DNA of 64,000 bases, from positions 3,658,001-3,722,000 of the forward strand of contig NZ_CP084742.1 in assembly GCF_020520285.1 (NCBI RefSeq), in the 5' to 3' direction. The notes beneath the pieces are model-generated. The model was not told where the DNA came from and did not search any database. It saw nothing but the letters and a program-made list of their open reading frames with translations. The DNA comes from Pseudomonas sp. L5B5. Its GTDB lineage: Bacteria; Pseudomonadota; Gammaproteobacteria; Pseudomonadales; Pseudomonadaceae. Of this stretch, positions 49,127 through 59,036 are shown piece by piece (position 1 is the stretch's first letter; the number at the start of each line of letters is the position of its first letter). Position numbers and translations under genes: made by a program.

Positions 49127-49987
49127 ATGCCACACTCGTTCATCTTTCGTACCGTCGATCTGGATGGCCAGACCATCCGCACTGCGGTACGTCCCGGCAA
49201 GCCTCACTTGACGCCGCTGCTGATCTTCAATGGCATCGGCGCCAACCTGGAGCTGGTGTTCCCTTTCGTCCAGGCCCTGGACCCGGATCTTGAGGTCATT
49301 GCCTTCGACGTCCCGGGTGTGGGGGGATCTTCCACGCCTTCGCGGCCCTATCGCTTTCCGGGCCTGGCCAAGCTGACCGCCCGCATGCTCGACTACCTCG
49401 ACTATGGGCAGGTCAACGCCGTGGGTGTGTCCTGGGGCGGGGCACTGGCCCAGCAGTTCGCCTATGACTATCCCGAACGCTGCAAGAAGCTGGTGCTGGC
49501 CGCCACGGCGGCTGGCGCCTTCATGGTCCCGGGCAAGCCCAAGGTGCTGTGGATGATGGCCAGCCCACGGCGCTACGTGCAGCCCTCCCACGTCATGCGT
49601 ATCGCACCGCTGATCTATGGCGGTGCCTTTCGCCGCGACCCGAACCTGGCGGCGGAACACGCGGCCAAGGTCCGTTCGGCGGGAAAACTGGGCTACTACT
49701 GGCAGTTGTTCGCCGGAGTGGGCTGGACCAGCATCCACTGGCTGCACAAGATCCACCAGCCGACCCTGGTGCTGGCGGGTGACGACGACCCGCTGATCCC
49801 ATTGATCAACATGCGCATGCTGGCCTGGCGGATCCCCAATGCCCAGTTGCATATCATCGATGACGGCCATCTATTTCTCATCACCCGGGCCGAAGCCGTC
49901 GCCCCGATCATCATGAAGTTCCTCCAGGAGGAACGGCAACGCGCCGTGATGCACCCGCATCCGCTGCCCGCCCAGCCCATGAAGTAA
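49127..49987 (+). CDS. phaZ: Intracellular PHA depolymerase
   Basis: This 286-residue alpha/beta hydrolase has GVSWGG with Ser102, Asp in AGDDDPLIP near 221 and His in IDDGHLF near 249, the known mcl-PHA depolymerase triad. It breaks stored PHA into hydroxyacids. The MPHSFIFRTVDLDGQTI start at 49127 matches the family; 25 further upstream codons in frame are not used. It lies between the two synthase genes, as usual. Confidence 0.96.
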   Translation: MPHSFIFRTVDLDGQTIRTAVRPGKPHLTPLLIFNGIGANLELVFPFVQALDPDLEVIAFDVPGVGGSSTPSRPYRFPGLAKLTARMLDYLDYGQVNAVGVSWGGALAQQFAYDYPERCKKLVLAATAAGAFMVPGKPKVLWMMASPRRYVQPSHVMRIAPLIYGGAFRRDPNLAAEHAAKVRSAGKLGYYWQLFAGVGWTSIHWLHKIHQPTLVLAGDDDPLIPLINMRMLAWRIPNAQLHIIDDGHLFLITRAEAVAPIIMKFLQEERQRAVMHPHPLPAQPMK

Positions 49988-50095
49988 AACAGCTCCCTCG
50001 ACAGGACCGTCGCGCGCAGGAAAGGCCAGGACCGACTAAGGTATTTGTCTTGAATTGGTCTGCTTGTTAGTGGTTTGACGAAGGAGTGTTGACTC

Positions 50096-51778
50096 ATGCA
50101 AGACAAGCCTGCGCAGGGCACGCTGCCCTCCCCTGCGATGTACATCACCGCGCAAAGCGCGATCACCGGCCTGCGGGGGCGAGACCTGTTCTCCACCCTG
50201 CGCAGCCTCGCGGCCCACAGCTTGCGCAACCCGCTGCACAGCGTTCGCCATACCCTGGCCCTGGGCAACCAGCTGGGACGCGTGCTGCTCGGCGAGACCC
50301 TGCACAAGCCCAACCCCAAGGACAATCGCTTCGTCGACCCGGCCTGGAGCCTCAACCCCTTCTACAAGCGCGGCTTGCAGGCCTATCTGAGCTGGCAGAA
50401 GCAGGTCCGGGAGTGGATCGACGACAGCGGCATGGAAGAGGATGACCGGGCACGGGCGCATTTCGCCTTTTCCCTGCTCAATGACGCGGTTTCGCCTTCC
50501 AACACACTGCTCAATCCCCTGGCGCTCAAGGAGATTTTCAACACCGGCGGCAACAGCGTGGTACGCGGCATCGGCAACCTGGTGGACGACCTGCTGCACA
50601 ACAACGGACTGCCCAGCCAGGTCACCAAGCACGCCTTCGAGATCGGCAGGAACCTGGCCGTCACCCCGGGCTCGGTGGTGTTTCGCAACGAACAGCTGGA
50701 GCTGATCCAGTACAGCCCCATGAGCGAGAAGCAGTACGCCAAGCCCCTGCTGATCGTGCCGCCGCAGGTCAACAAGTACTACATCTTCGACCTCAGCCCG
50801 GCCAACAGCTTCGTCCAGTACTGCCTGAAGAACGGCTTGCAGGTGTTCATGGTCAGCTGGCGCAATCCCGATGTACGGCATCGTGAATGGGGCCTGTCCA
50901 GTTACGTCGAGGCCGTCGAGGAGGCAATGAACGTCACTCGCGCCATTACCGGCAGTCGTGACGTCAACCTGATGGGCGCCTGCGCCGGCGGCATGACCAT
51001 CGCCGCACTGCAGGGTCACCTGCAAGCCAAGAGGCAGCTGCGTAGGGTGGCCAGCGCCACCTACCTGGTGAGCATGCTGGACAGCCAGCTGGACAGCCCG
51101 GCCACGCTGTTCGCCGACGAGAAGACCCTGGAGGCTGCCAAGCGCCGCTCCTACCAGCAAGGTGTGCTGGATGGTCGCGACATGGCCAAGGTCTTCGCCT
51201 GGATGCGCCCCAACGACCTGATCTGGAACTACTGGGTCAACAACTACCTGCTGGGCAAGGAGCCACCGGTCTTCGACATTCTCTACTGGAACAACGACAG
51301 CACTCGGCTACCGGCTGCCCTGCACGGCGACCTGCTGGACTTTTTCAAGCACAACCCGATGAGCCATGTCGGTGGCCTGGAAGTCTGCGGCACACCGATC
51401 GACCTGCAGAAGGTCACGGTGGACAGCTTCAGCGTGGCCGGGATCAACGACCACATCACCCCCTGGGACGCGGTGTATCGCTCGACCCTGCTGCTGGGCG
51501 GCAACCGGCGCTTCGTGCTGTCCAACAGCGGGCATGTCCAGAGCATTCTCAACCCACCTGGCAACCCCAAGGCCAACTACGTGGAAAATCCCAAGCTCAG
51601 CAGCGACCCCCGGGCCTGGTACTACGATGCCAAGCATGTCGATGGCAGTTGGTGGAGCCAGTGGCTGGCCTGGGCCCAGGAACGTTCCGGAACGCAGCGG
51701 GACAGCCTGAGCGTCCTCGGCAACCCGACCTATCCGCCGATGGAAGCCGCGCCGGGCACCTACGTGCGGGTGCGCTGA
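50096..51778 (+). CDS. phaC2: Class II poly(3-hydroxyalkanoate) synthase 2
   Basis: This 560-residue synthase is a paralogue of PhaC1 with the same layout: GACAGG with the catalytic cysteine, VAGINDHITPW with the aspartate, and LSNSGHVQSIL with the histidine. It has its own N-terminal part. AAGGAG lies 11 bases before ATG 50096. Both synthases are usual in mcl-PHA producers, with different substrate ranges. Confidence 0.96.
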   Translation: MQDKPAQGTLPSPAMYITAQSAITGLRGRDLFSTLRSLAAHSLRNPLHSVRHTLALGNQLGRVLLGETLHKPNPKDNRFVDPAWSLNPFYKRGLQAYLSWQKQVREWIDDSGMEEDDRARAHFAFSLLNDAVSPSNTLLNPLALKEIFNTGGNSVVRGIGNLVDDLLHNNGLPSQVTKHAFEIGRNLAVTPGSVVFRNEQLELIQYSPMSEKQYAKPLLIVPPQVNKYYIFDLSPANSFVQYCLKNGLQVFMVSWRNPDVRHREWGLSSYVEAVEEAMNVTRAITGSRDVNLMGACAGGMTIAALQGHLQAKRQLRRVASATYLVSMLDSQLDSPATLFADEKTLEAAKRRSYQQGVLDGRDMAKVFAWMRPNDLIWNYWVNNYLLGKEPPVFDILYWNNDSTRLPAALHGDLLDFFKHNPMSHVGGLEVCGTPIDLQKVTVDSFSVAGINDHITPWDAVYRSTLLLGGNRRFVLSNSGHVQSILNPPGNPKANYVENPKLSSDPRAWYYDAKHVDGSWWSQWLAWAQERSGTQRDSLSVLGNPTYPPMEAAPGTYVRVR

Positions 51779-51838
51779 AGACACCTTGCCCCGCGGCTGG
51801 CAGAGCCGCCCCTTTCAATGGACCGACAAGAAGTCAGG

Positions 51839-52459
51839 ATGAAAACCCGCGACCGGATACTCGAATGTGCCCTGCTGCTGTTCAACCAGAAGGGCGAGCC
51901 CAACGTCTCGACCATGGAGGTGGCCAATGAAATGGGGATCAGCCCCGGCAACCTCTATTACCACTTTCATGGCAAGGAGCCACTGGTACTCGGCTTGTTC
52001 GAGCGCTTCCAGAACGAACTCACGCCCCTGCTGGACCCGCCCGCCGACGCCCGGCTGGCACCGGAAGACTACTGGCTGTTCCTGCACTTGATCGTCGAGC
52101 GCCTGGCCCACTACCGCTTCCTGTTCCAGGACCTGTCCAACCTGGCCGGGCGCTTGCCGAAGCTGGCCAAGGGCATCCGCAGCCTGCTCAATGCCCTCAA
52201 GCGCACGCTCGCGGCGCTGCTGGCACGACTCAAGACGATGGGACAATTGGTCAGTGGCACCCAGGCCCTGGGGCAACTGGTGGAACAGATCACCATGACC
52301 CTGCTGTTCTCCCTGGATTACCAGCGGATTCTCGATCGCGAGGGAGAGGTACGCCTGGTGGTCTACCAGATCATGATGCTGGTGGCGCCGCATCTGCTAC
52401 CGCCGGCCAAGCTGGCCACCGAGCAGATGGCGCTGCGCTACCTGGACGAACATCCGTAG
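51839..52459 (+). CDS. phaD: TetR-family regulator of PHA genes
   Basis: This 206-residue TetR-like protein has an N-terminal HTH (RDRILECALLLFNQKGEPNVSTMEVANEMGISPGNLYYHFHGKE, within residues 4-48) and a helical ligand domain. In P. putida PhaD activates phaC1 and phaI operons with a ligand from acyl-CoA metabolism. ATG 51839 is chosen to match the family start (MKTRDRIL); an ATG at 51818 adds seven residues. It follows phaC2 by 60 bases. Confidence 0.93.
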   Translation: MKTRDRILECALLLFNQKGEPNVSTMEVANEMGISPGNLYYHFHGKEPLVLGLFERFQNELTPLLDPPADARLAPEDYWLFLHLIVERLAHYRFLFQDLSNLAGRLPKLAKGIRSLLNALKRTLAALLARLKTMGQLVSGTQALGQLVEQITMTLLFSLDYQRILDREGEVRLVVYQIMMLVAPHLLPPAKLATEQMALRYLDEHP

Positions 52460-52480
52460 AACGATTATCGCCGGCCCATG

Positions 52481-52511
52481 AAAAACGCCCGGTCTTCGCA
52501 GGCCGGGCGTT
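52481..52511. terminator. Terminator between phaD and phaF
   Basis: AACGCCCGG (52484-52492) pairs with CCGGGCGTT (52503-52511). On the minus strand a T-run (from AAAAA at 52481-52485) follows the stem, so it ends phaF; it may also end phaD. Confidence 0.85.
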
Positions 52512-52528
52512 CGTGTTGTCCTGATGGA

Positions 52529-53404
52529 TCAGGACTGGCTGCTTGGCGCCGGGCTCGGCGCGGCAACCGGGGTGGCCGTCGGGGCTGGCGCTGCGACGGA
52601 ATTCGCAGAACTGGCCGAGGCTGCCGGGGCTGCAGTTGCAGGCTTGGCCGCCGCTGCAGGTTTGGCTACGGGCTTGGCTGCGGGTTTCTTGGCTACCGGT
52701 TTTTTCGCGGCGGCAGGCTTCGCAGCTGGCTTGGCGGCCGGTTTGGCTGCTGCGGGTTTCGCCGCAGGTTTGGCCGCTGGCTTCGCTGCAGGCTTGGCTG
52801 CGACAGGCTTGGCTGCCGGTTTGGCCGCAGGCTTTGCAGCGGCGGTCTTGGCTGCTGGCTTGGCTGCTGGTTTCGCAGCAGCCTTGGCTACCGGCTTGGC
52901 TACCGGCTTGGCTACCGGCTTGGCAGCAGGCTTGGCCAGGGGTTTGGCTGCTGGTTTGGCGGCAGCGGTCTTGGCCGCGACCGGCGCAACCTTGGCACCT
53001 GTGAGTTTTTCAATCTGCCGGGTCAGGGTATCGACCTTGTCATGCAGGACCTTCACTTCATTGCGGCTCGGTACACCCAGACGCGAAATGGCACTGTTCA
53101 GGCGCTTGTCGAAAGCCCCTTCCAGTTCATCCCACTTGCCCAGGGCACGATCCTTGACGTCACTGATGCGCGACTTGGCCGAGTTCGCGGAGTCTTTGGC
53201 GGCATCGACTTTCTTGCCTACTACGGTCTTGGTCAGCTTCTCGGCTTTCTCGCCATCCTTGACCAAGGATTCGAAAAGCTTGCTGCCGTCAGAGTCGATT
53301 TTCGAGTACACGCCTAAACCAGCAAGCCAAATTTTACGGGAGTACTCTTCGACTTTCCCGATCCACGAGCTGCCTTCTTTTTCAGTATTCTTTTTACCAG
53401 CCAT
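52529..53404 (-). CDS. phaF: PHA granule-associated protein PhaF (phasin with histone-like tail)
   Basis: This 291-residue protein has an N-terminal phasin domain (about residues 1-140) with YSRKIWLAGLGVYSKI, coiled-coil at 117-136, and a C-terminal tail of many AAKP-type repeats (about 143-257) that binds DNA, then an Ala/Ser/Pro end. It coats PHA granules and links them to the nucleoid. AAGGAG lies 6 bases before ATG 53404. It follows phaI by 10 bases. Confidence 0.95.
   Translation of the reverse strand: MAGKKNTEKEGSSWIGKVEEYSRKIWLAGLGVYSKIDSDGSKLFESLVKDGEKAEKLTKTVVGKKVDAAKDSANSAKSRISDVKDRALGKWDELEGAFDKRLNSAISRLGVPSRNEVKVLHDKVDTLTRQIEKLTGAKVAPVAAKTAAAKPAAKPLAKPAAKPVAKPVAKPVAKAAAKPAAKPAAKTAAAKPAAKPAAKPVAAKPAAKPAAKPAAKPAAAKPAAKPAAKPAAAKKPVAKKPAAKPVAKPAAAAKPATAAPAASASSANSVAAPAPTATPVAAPSPAPSSQS
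52634..52978 (-). repeat. Tandem AAKP-coding repeat in phaF
   Basis: Residues about 143-257 consist of alternating AAKP, VAKP and AAAKP units, coded by slightly different 12-15-base units. The repeated DNA is prone to length change by slippage; copy number likely differs between strains. Confidence 0.85.
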
Positions 53405-53414
53405 CCCGTTCTCC

Positions 53415-53837
53415 TTAATGTTTACGCGCGACACGTTCGAGCAATGCAGTCAGCTCATCGAGCTTAGCAGAGAGTGTCTCAACGTCATGTTTAGACGGAA
53501 TGCCGATACGATTCAAGGCACTGGCGACGCGCGTATCAAAAGCCTTCTCGACTTTATCGAGCTGCACTTCGACCCGGCCTTTTAGAGTGCTGACATCCCC
53601 TTTGACGCTATCGATCTGACTGTTGGCCGCCTCAAGTTGTTCAGTCACAACTTTTTTGCCTTTCTTTTCAACGGATTGACCAGCCTTGATCAACTCCTGG
53701 AAGTAATCGCTGCCTTCCTGGCCGACTTTGGCATAGGCGCCCAGACCAGCTAACCAGATCTTGCGAGCATAGGATTTGACTTCGCTCAGAGCAGTCGATT
53801 GAACATCAACTTTTTTCTTCAGGATTACTTTGGCCAT
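53415..53837 (-). CDS. phaI: Phasin PhaI
   Basis: This 140-residue phasin has YARKIWLAGLGAYAKVGQEG at about residues 23-42, the same motif as PhaF, and a C-terminal amphipathic coiled coil (LSAKLDELTALLERV). It coats PHA granules. ATG 53837 with GAGGTG upstream is used. It is first in the phaI-phaF operon. Confidence 0.94.
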   Translation of the reverse strand: MAKVILKKKVDVQSTALSEVKSYARKIWLAGLGAYAKVGQEGSDYFQELIKAGQSVEKKGKKVVTEQLEAANSQIDSVKGDVSTLKGRVEVQLDKVEKAFDTRVASALNRIGIPSKHDVETLSAKLDELTALLERVARKH

Positions 53838-53911
53838 GGTGCACCTCACGCGCAGAAGGATTGAGGAACTGTCCTCGGAAAGAGAACCTGAGGCACAACC
53901 TAGAGAGAAAA

Positions 53912-53939
53912 ATTAGAATCGGCACCCTAACGAATGCAA
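53912..53939 (-). promoter_or_regulatory. Candidate phaI promoter
   Basis: On the minus strand TTGCAT (53939-53934) is 16 bases upstream of TCTAAT (53917-53912, 5/6). It is 75 bases upstream of the phaI start, in the 190-base gap behind the next granule gene. Confidence 0.4.
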
Positions 53940-54027
53940 TAAAACAGTGTTCGTCCCCTGGGGGAACGGCTTGCCGGCGAGCACACTCGAGCACCCTTGC
54001 AGTGCCCCGCAACCCACCGGCACAGGA

Positions 54028-54303
54028 TCAGGCCAGTGCCTTGTCCAGGGCCTTTTCGATTTCCGACTTGATGGTGCCGCTCATGGCCGACATCAACAGG
54101 CCCAGCTCCACATCGACCCTGATGGAGTCATCGCCTACATGCACCGCGCCTTTGACTCCAGAGCGCTTGAGGTTGAGCGTATCGCCCGCCCACTTTGGCT
54201 CCAGGCCATATTGATCGGCGAGTTTCTGCGCCAGTTTGTCGGCTTTTTCACGGGCCGCCTGCTTGCCCAGGCCATGGGCACGTTCAACACTAATACGGGC
54301 CAT
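54028..54303 (-). CDS. Polyhydroxyalkanoic acid system protein (PHA granule region family)
   Basis: This 91-residue protein starts [19 protein letters not shown], with [15 protein letters not shown] then a beta part and ends [11 protein letters not shown]. It matches a small family found next to pha genes in pseudomonads. Its function is unknown; it is small and charged. It is divergent from ubiE, 155 bases away. Confidence 0.82.
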   Translation of the reverse strand: MARISVERAHGLGKQAAREKADKLAQKLADQYGLEPKWAGDTLNLKRSGVKGAVHVGDDSIRVDVELGLLMSAMSGTIKSEIEKALDKALA

Positions 54304-54424
54304 CTAAGGACTCCTGCTGTTTCGGGACTCGCCTGGAGCATCTCGACCCTGAGTGCGTCAAAACGTCCCGGCGGATCGCTATCTTACATTCAGGCTTGCC
54401 AAGACAAAGACAGTCACCGGCATT

Positions 54425-54441
54425 AGAATGTCCCGCATTCT
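54425..54441. promoter_or_regulatory. Perfect palindrome just upstream of ubiE
   Basis: AGAATG-tcccg-CATTCT has two exact 6-base arms. It ends 17 bases before the ubiE ATG, overlapping the ribosome-binding region. It may be an operator or an mRNA hairpin. Confidence 0.4.
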
Positions 54442-54458
54442 CTTTTGGTGACAGCGAT

Positions 54459-55229
54459 ATGACTGATCAGCGCAAAGGCAGCGATGCCGAACCCACCACT
54501 CACTTCGGCTTCAAGAACGTTCCCGAGAGCCAGAAAGCGGAAAAAGTCGCCGAGGTGTTCCACTCGGTGGCCGCCAAGTACGACCTGATGAACGACGTGC
54601 TGTCCGGCGGCATGCACCGCCTGTGGAAACGCTTCACGATCGAGCTGTCGGGCGTGCGCCCGGGCAACCGCGTACTGGACATTGCCGGCGGTACTGGCGA
54701 CCTGACCAAGCGTTTCTCCCACCTGGTGGGCCCGACCGGCCAGGTCGTGCTGGCGGACATCAACGAGTCCATGCTCAGGGTCGGTCGCGACCGCCTGCTG
54801 GACCTGGGCGTGGCCGGCAACGTCGAATTCGTCCAGGCGGATGCTGAAAAGCTGCCCTTCCCGGACAACCATTTCGATTGCGTGACCATCGCCTTCGGCC
54901 TGCGCAACGTGACCCATAAAGAAGACGCCCTGCGCTCGATGCTGCGGGTGCTCAAGCCCGGCGGCCGGCTGTTGGTGCTGGAGTTCTCCAAGCCTACCAA
55001 CACCCTGATGTCCAAGGTCTACGACGCCTATTCGTTCGCCTTCATGCCCCTGGCCGGCAAGCTGATCACCAATGACTCGGAAAGCTATCGTTATCTGGCC
55101 GAATCGATCCGCATGCACCCCAACCAGGAAACCCTGAAGTCGATGATGGTCGAGGTCGGTTTCGACCGCGTGACCTACCACAACATGACCGCAGGCATCG
55201 TCGCCCTGCACCGCGGCATCAAGCCCTGA
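54459..55229 (+). CDS. ubiE: Ubiquinone/menaquinone C-methyltransferase
   Basis: This 256-residue enzyme has the UbiE signatures [21 protein letters not shown] (about residues 35-55), [11 protein letters not shown] (SAM motif I) and [21 protein letters not shown]. It methylates the ring in ubiquinone synthesis. ATG 54459 gives the standard length. It is followed by ubiJ and ubiB with overlaps of one and four bases. Confidence 0.97.
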   Translation: MTDQRKGSDAEPTTHFGFKNVPESQKAEKVAEVFHSVAAKYDLMNDVLSGGMHRLWKRFTIELSGVRPGNRVLDIAGGTGDLTKRFSHLVGPTGQVVLADINESMLRVGRDRLLDLGVAGNVEFVQADAEKLPFPDNHFDCVTIAFGLRNVTHKEDALRSMLRVLKPGGRLLVLEFSKPTNTLMSKVYDAYSFAFMPLAGKLITNDSESYRYLAESIRMHPNQETLKSMMVEVGFDRVTYHNMTAGIVALHRGIKP

Positions 55230-55852
55230 TGCTGCTCAGCGGCCTGCTCGCCAGCGTCGAGACCGGCATCAATCGGGTGCTGCGCCTGGACAGCACGGCC
55301 TTGCCGCGTCTCAAGCACCTGACCGGCAAGGTGATCGCCGTCGACTGCCAGAGCCCGGCATTGCAGTTGTTCATCTTGCCCAGCGATGAAGGCCTGATGC
55401 TGGCCTCCCAATGGGCCAGCGACCCTGACTGCACCCTGCGCGCACCGGCCTCGAGCCTGGTGCGCCTGGCGCTGAGCAAGGACAAGACCGGGGTGCTGCA
55501 CAGTCCTCAGGTGGAGCTGGAGGGCGACAGCGGCGTGCTGCTGGACCTGGCGGCAGTCCTCCAGGACCTGGAGCTGGACTGGGAGTACGAGCTCTCGCGC
55601 TGGCTCGGCCCGGTGGCCACCCAGCTGTTCAGCGGCCATGTGCGCAGCCGCGCGCGCTGGTACCAGCAAGGCTTCGCCAGCCTCAACCAGAACCTCGCCG
55701 AATTCCTCGCCGAAGAATCGCGCAGCCTGGTGGGCCAGCGCGAAGCCGAGGCACGCTTTCGTGAACTGGACCAGGCCAAGCTCGACCTGGAACGACTGGA
55801 GGCGCGTATCGAGCGCCTTTCCCGATCCCTTGACCCAAGCGATAACGCATGA
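55229..55852 (+). CDS. ubiJ: Ubiquinone biosynthesis accessory factor (SCP2 domain)
   Basis: This 207-residue protein has an SCP2-like lipid-binding fold in the first 110 residues ([17 protein letters not shown]) and a C-terminal coiled coil. UbiJ is part of the soluble Ubi complex that holds quinone intermediates. The ATG shares one base with the ubiE stop (TGATG). Confidence 0.93.
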   Translation: MLLSGLLASVETGINRVLRLDSTALPRLKHLTGKVIAVDCQSPALQLFILPSDEGLMLASQWASDPDCTLRAPASSLVRLALSKDKTGVLHSPQVELEGDSGVLLDLAAVLQDLELDWEYELSRWLGPVATQLFSGHVRSRARWYQQGFASLNQNLAEFLAEESRSLVGQREAEARFRELDQAKLDLERLEARIERLSRSLDPSDNA

Positions 55853-57453
55853 AGCTGCTTGCCGTCCGTCGTCTATTGCGCATCCAGCGTGTCGTGATCC
55901 GCTACCGCCTCGATGACCTGCTGTTCGATCTCCCCCTGCCCTGGTTTCTCCTGGCCCTGCGCTTCGTCCTGCCCTGGCGCTGGTTCCCGCGCAAACAGCT
56001 GGAACTGAGCCGCGGGGCACGCCTGCGCCTGGCGTTGCAGGACCTGGGGCCGATCTTCATCAAGTTCGGACAGATTCTATCCACTCGCCGCGACCTGTTG
56101 CCGGAAGACATCGCCGACGAGCTGATGCTGCTGCAGGACCGGGTACCGCCGTTCGACTCGCAGAAGTCCGTGGCCCTGATCGAAGAACAGCTGGGCAAGA
56201 AGATCAGCGACGTGTTCAGCCGCTTCGACATCGAACCCCTGGCCTCGGCCTCGGTGGCCCAGGTGCATGCCGCCAAGCTCAAGACCGGCGAAGAAGTGGT
56301 GGTCAAGGTGATCCGTCCCGGGCTCAAGCCGATCATTGCCCAGGACCTGGCGTGGCTGTTCATCCTCGCCCGGGCCGCAGAACGGGTCTCTGCCGACGCG
56401 CGCCTGCTGCACCCGGTCGACGTGGTCAGCGACTACGAGAAAACCATCTACGACGAGCTCGACCTGCTGCGCGAGGCGGCCAACGCCAGCCAGCTCAAGC
56501 GCAACTTCGAAGGCTCGCCACTGCTTTACGTACCCCAGGTCTACTGGGACTGGTGCCGGCCGAAAGTGCTGGTGATGGAGCGCATCTACGGCATCCAGGT
56601 CACCGACCTGGCAACCCTGGCCGACCAGCGCACCGACATGAAGATGCTCGCCGAACGGGGCGTGGAGATCTTCTTCACCCAGGTATTTCGCGACAGTTTC
56701 TTCCACGCCGACATGCACCCGGGCAACATCTTCGTCAGCACCGTGCAGCCCTGGAGCCCGCAGTACATTGCCATCGACTGCGGTATCGTCGGCAGCCTCA
56801 CCCCGCAAGACCAGGACTACCTGGCGCGCAACCTGTTCGCCTTCTTCAAGCGTGACTACCGCCGCGTGGCCCAGTTGCACATCGATTCCGGCTGGGTTCC
56901 GGCGGAAACCAAGCTCAACGAATTCGAGGCGGCGATCCGCACCGTGTGCGAGCCGATCTTCGAAAAACCGCTGAAGGACATTTCCTTCGGCCAGGTGCTA
57001 ATGCGCCTGTTCCAGACGGCGCGGCGCTTCAACATGGAAGTCCAGCCACAGCTGGTGCTGCTGCAGAAGACCCTGCTCAACATCGAGGGCCTGGGCCGCC
57101 AGCTGTACCCGGACCTGGACCTGTGGAACACCGCGCAACCCTTCCTGGAACGCTGGATGCGCGAGCGAGTCAGCCCCAAGACCGTGCTCGGCAATATCCA
57201 CAGCCAGATCGAACAGCTGCCGCACCTGGCCAACATGACCCGCGACCTGCTGGAACGCATGTCGCAGCCCCACGCCGCCGACCCTCCCGCGCCCTGGCAC
57301 CGACGCAAGGACGACTGGTTCCTACGCCTGCTGGGCACTGCCCACCTGGGCGGTGGCGCGATCCTGGCTGCCGGCGGCCCACTGCACGAGCTGGGACACT
57401 GGCCCGCTGGCATCATGATTGCCGTGGGTTTGTATCTGATCGTTCGCCGATAG
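55849..57453 (+). CDS. ubiB: Ubiquinone biosynthesis atypical kinase/ATPase
   Basis: This 534-residue ADCK-family protein has [12 protein letters not shown] (the KxGQ motif near residue 72), [11 protein letters not shown] (replacing the P-loop), VKVIRP with the ATP-binding lysine and [12 protein letters not shown] as the catalytic loop. Two membrane segments are at the C-terminus (about 497-531). It supports ubiquinone synthesis at the membrane. ATGA overlap with ubiJ. Confidence 0.96.
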   Translation: MKLLAVRRLLRIQRVVIRYRLDDLLFDLPLPWFLLALRFVLPWRWFPRKQLELSRGARLRLALQDLGPIFIKFGQILSTRRDLLPEDIADELMLLQDRVPPFDSQKSVALIEEQLGKKISDVFSRFDIEPLASASVAQVHAAKLKTGEEVVVKVIRPGLKPIIAQDLAWLFILARAAERVSADARLLHPVDVVSDYEKTIYDELDLLREAANASQLKRNFEGSPLLYVPQVYWDWCRPKVLVMERIYGIQVTDLATLADQRTDMKMLAERGVEIFFTQVFRDSFFHADMHPGNIFVSTVQPWSPQYIAIDCGIVGSLTPQDQDYLARNLFAFFKRDYRRVAQLHIDSGWVPAETKLNEFEAAIRTVCEPIFEKPLKDISFGQVLMRLFQTARRFNMEVQPQLVLLQKTLLNIEGLGRQLYPDLDLWNTAQPFLERWMRERVSPKTVLGNIHSQIEQLPHLANMTRDLLERMSQPHAADPPAPWHRRKDDWFLRLLGTAHLGGGAILAAGGPLHELGHWPAGIMIAVGLYLIVRR

Positions 57454-57533
57454 CCAGTGGCGCGACCTGCTGGCAAACTGTCGAAATCGCCGAGGCGTCA
57501 CCAGCGGGTCGAGCCCGGTAGTCGGAGTCGAAA

Positions 57534-57926
57534 ATGAAAGATTGGCTGGACCAGATCAAATGGGATGCGGACGGCCTGGTGCCGGCCATCGCCCAGGATC
57601 ACAAGACCGGGCGCGTGCTGATGATGGCCTGGATGAACCGCGAAGCCCTGGGCCTGACCGCAACCGAGAATCGCGCCATCTACTGGTCACGTTCCCGTGG
57701 CAAGCTGTGGCGCAAGGGCGAAGAGTCCGGGCATGTGCAGAAGCTCCATGAAATGCGCCTGGACTGCGACGCTGACGTGATCATCCTGATGGTCGAGCAG
57801 ATCGGCGACATTGCCTGTCACACCGGCCGTCACAGCTGCTTCTACCGCGTCTACGAAGATGGCGAGTGGAAAACCGTCGAACCGGTCCTCAAGGACCCGC
57901 ACGCGATTTATTCTGCAGGACACTGA
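57534..57926 (+). CDS. hisI: Phosphoribosyl-AMP cyclohydrolase
   Basis: This 130-residue enzyme has the metal-binding stretch [28 protein letters not shown] and [13 protein letters not shown]. It opens the adenine ring of PR-AMP in step 3 of histidine synthesis. Here hisI is separate from hisE, unlike in E. coli, where they are fused. It is 80 bases after ubiB and two bases before hisE. Confidence 0.96.
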   Translation: MKDWLDQIKWDADGLVPAIAQDHKTGRVLMMAWMNREALGLTATENRAIYWSRSRGKLWRKGEESGHVQKLHEMRLDCDADVIILMVEQIGDIACHTGRHSCFYRVYEDGEWKTVEPVLKDPHAIYSAGH

Positions 57927-57927
57927 C

Positions 57928-58260
57928 ATGAGCGATACCCTCACCCGTCTGGCCCAGGTACTGGAGGAGCGCAAGAACGCCGCTGCCGACAGTTCCTACG
58001 TGGCCAGCTTGTACCACAAGGGCCTGAACAAGATTCTGGAAAAGGTCGGCGAAGAATCGGTGGAAACCATCATCGCCGCCAAGGACGCCGCCGCCAGCGG
58101 CGATTGCAGCGATGTGATCTACGAAACCGCGGACCTGTGGTTCCACACCCTGATCATGCTGGCTCAGCTGGGGCAGCATCCCCAGGCCGTGCTCGATGAA
58201 CTGGACCGCCGTTTCGGCCTGTCCGGACACGCAGAGAAAGCCTCGCGTCCGTCCGCCTGA
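57928..58260 (+). CDS. hisE: Phosphoribosyl-ATP pyrophosphatase
   Basis: This 110-residue protein starts [16 protein letters not shown] and has EEKVGEES-type helix [13 protein letters not shown] and [17 protein letters not shown], the MazG-like fold metal-binding motifs. It removes pyrophosphate from PR-ATP, step 2 of histidine synthesis, and its product feeds HisI. It begins one base after the hisI stop. ATG 57928 chosen on family length. Confidence 0.95.
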   Translation: MSDTLTRLAQVLEERKNAAADSSYVASLYHKGLNKILEKVGEESVETIIAAKDAAASGDCSDVIYETADLWFHTLIMLAQLGQHPQAVLDELDRRFGLSGHAEKASRPSA

Positions 58261-58285
58261 ACAACTTTCTAAGAGGAAACGCAGC

Positions 58286-58567
58286 ATGGGCATTTTTGAC
58301 TGGAAACACTGGATCGTCATCCTGGTGGTCGTGGTACTGGTATTCGGCACCAAGAAGCTCAAGAACCTGGGCACCGACGTCGGCGAGTCGATCAAGGGCT
58401 TTCGCAAGGCCATGAACGACGACGAAAAGCCTGCCGAACCCGTGGTGCCACCAGCGGCGCAGCCTGTGCCACCGGTCCAGCCGCAACAGAGCGCACCGCT
58501 GAACCAGCCGCATACCATCGATGTGCAGGCGCAGAAAGTCGAAGAGCCGACCCGCAAAGACTCGTGA
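58286..58567 (+). CDS. tatA: Sec-independent translocase subunit TatA
   Basis: This 93-residue protein starts [25 protein letters not shown] with the membrane helix and FGTKK turn, then an amphipathic helix and a Pro/Gln-rich tail. It forms the pore for folded proteins in the Tat system. AAGAGGAAA lies 8 bases before ATG 58286. First of tatABC. Confidence 0.96.
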   Translation: MGIFDWKHWIVILVVVVLVFGTKKLKNLGTDVGESIKGFRKAMNDDEKPAEPVVPPAAQPVPPVQPQQSAPLNQPHTIDVQAQKVEEPTRKDS

Positions 58568-58577
58568 GCACTGACTA

Positions 58578-59036
58578 ATGTTTGGTATCAGCTTCTCTGA
58601 ACTGCTGCTGGTGGGCCTGGTGGCCCTGCTGGTGCTCGGCCCCGAGCGCCTGCCCGGCGCCGCGCGCACCGCCGGCCTGTGGGTCGGGCGCCTCAAGCGC
58701 AGCTTCAATGCGATAAAACAGGAAGTTGAACGGGAAATCGGTGCCGACGAAATCCGCCGGCAGCTGCACAACGAACACATCCTGTCCCTGGAGCAGGAAG
58801 CGCGGAAGATCCTCGCGCCGACCCAGCAGCAACCGGCTCCAGTGGAACCTGTAGCCGAGCAGACGATTCACGCGCCAGGCGCCGCTCCGGTAGCTGACGC
58901 GACGCCAGCCGGCGAAATGCCCGTTCCCGTACCGTCCGCACCGACCCCGGCACCGACCGCAGAGCCCGCAGCCCCAGTGGCAACACCCGCCACCACGGCC
59001 CCCAACGACTCCACCTTGCCGCCGCGAGCACCATGA
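58578..59036 (+). CDS. tatB: Sec-independent translocase subunit TatB
   Basis: This 152-residue protein starts [26 protein letters not shown], with the helix and conserved GPERLP hinge, a longer amphipathic helix than TatA and an Ala/Pro/Thr-rich tail. It binds twin-arginine signal peptides together with TatC. Its last four bases overlap tatC. Confidence 0.96.
   Translation: MFGISFSELLLVGLVALLVLGPERLPGAARTAGLWVGRLKRSFNAIKQEVEREIGADEIRRQLHNEHILSLEQEARKILAPTQQQPAPVEPVAEQTIHAPGAAPVADATPAGEMPVPVPSAPTPAPTAEPAAPVATPATTAPNDSTLPPRAP

Noticed and set aside
52524..53585. Long plus-strand open frame of 353 codons opposite phaF and phaI
   Set aside because: It is the complement of the AAKP repeat coding DNA; it has low-complexity Ala/Gly/Leu content, no ribosome site, and phaF and phaI are strongly supported.
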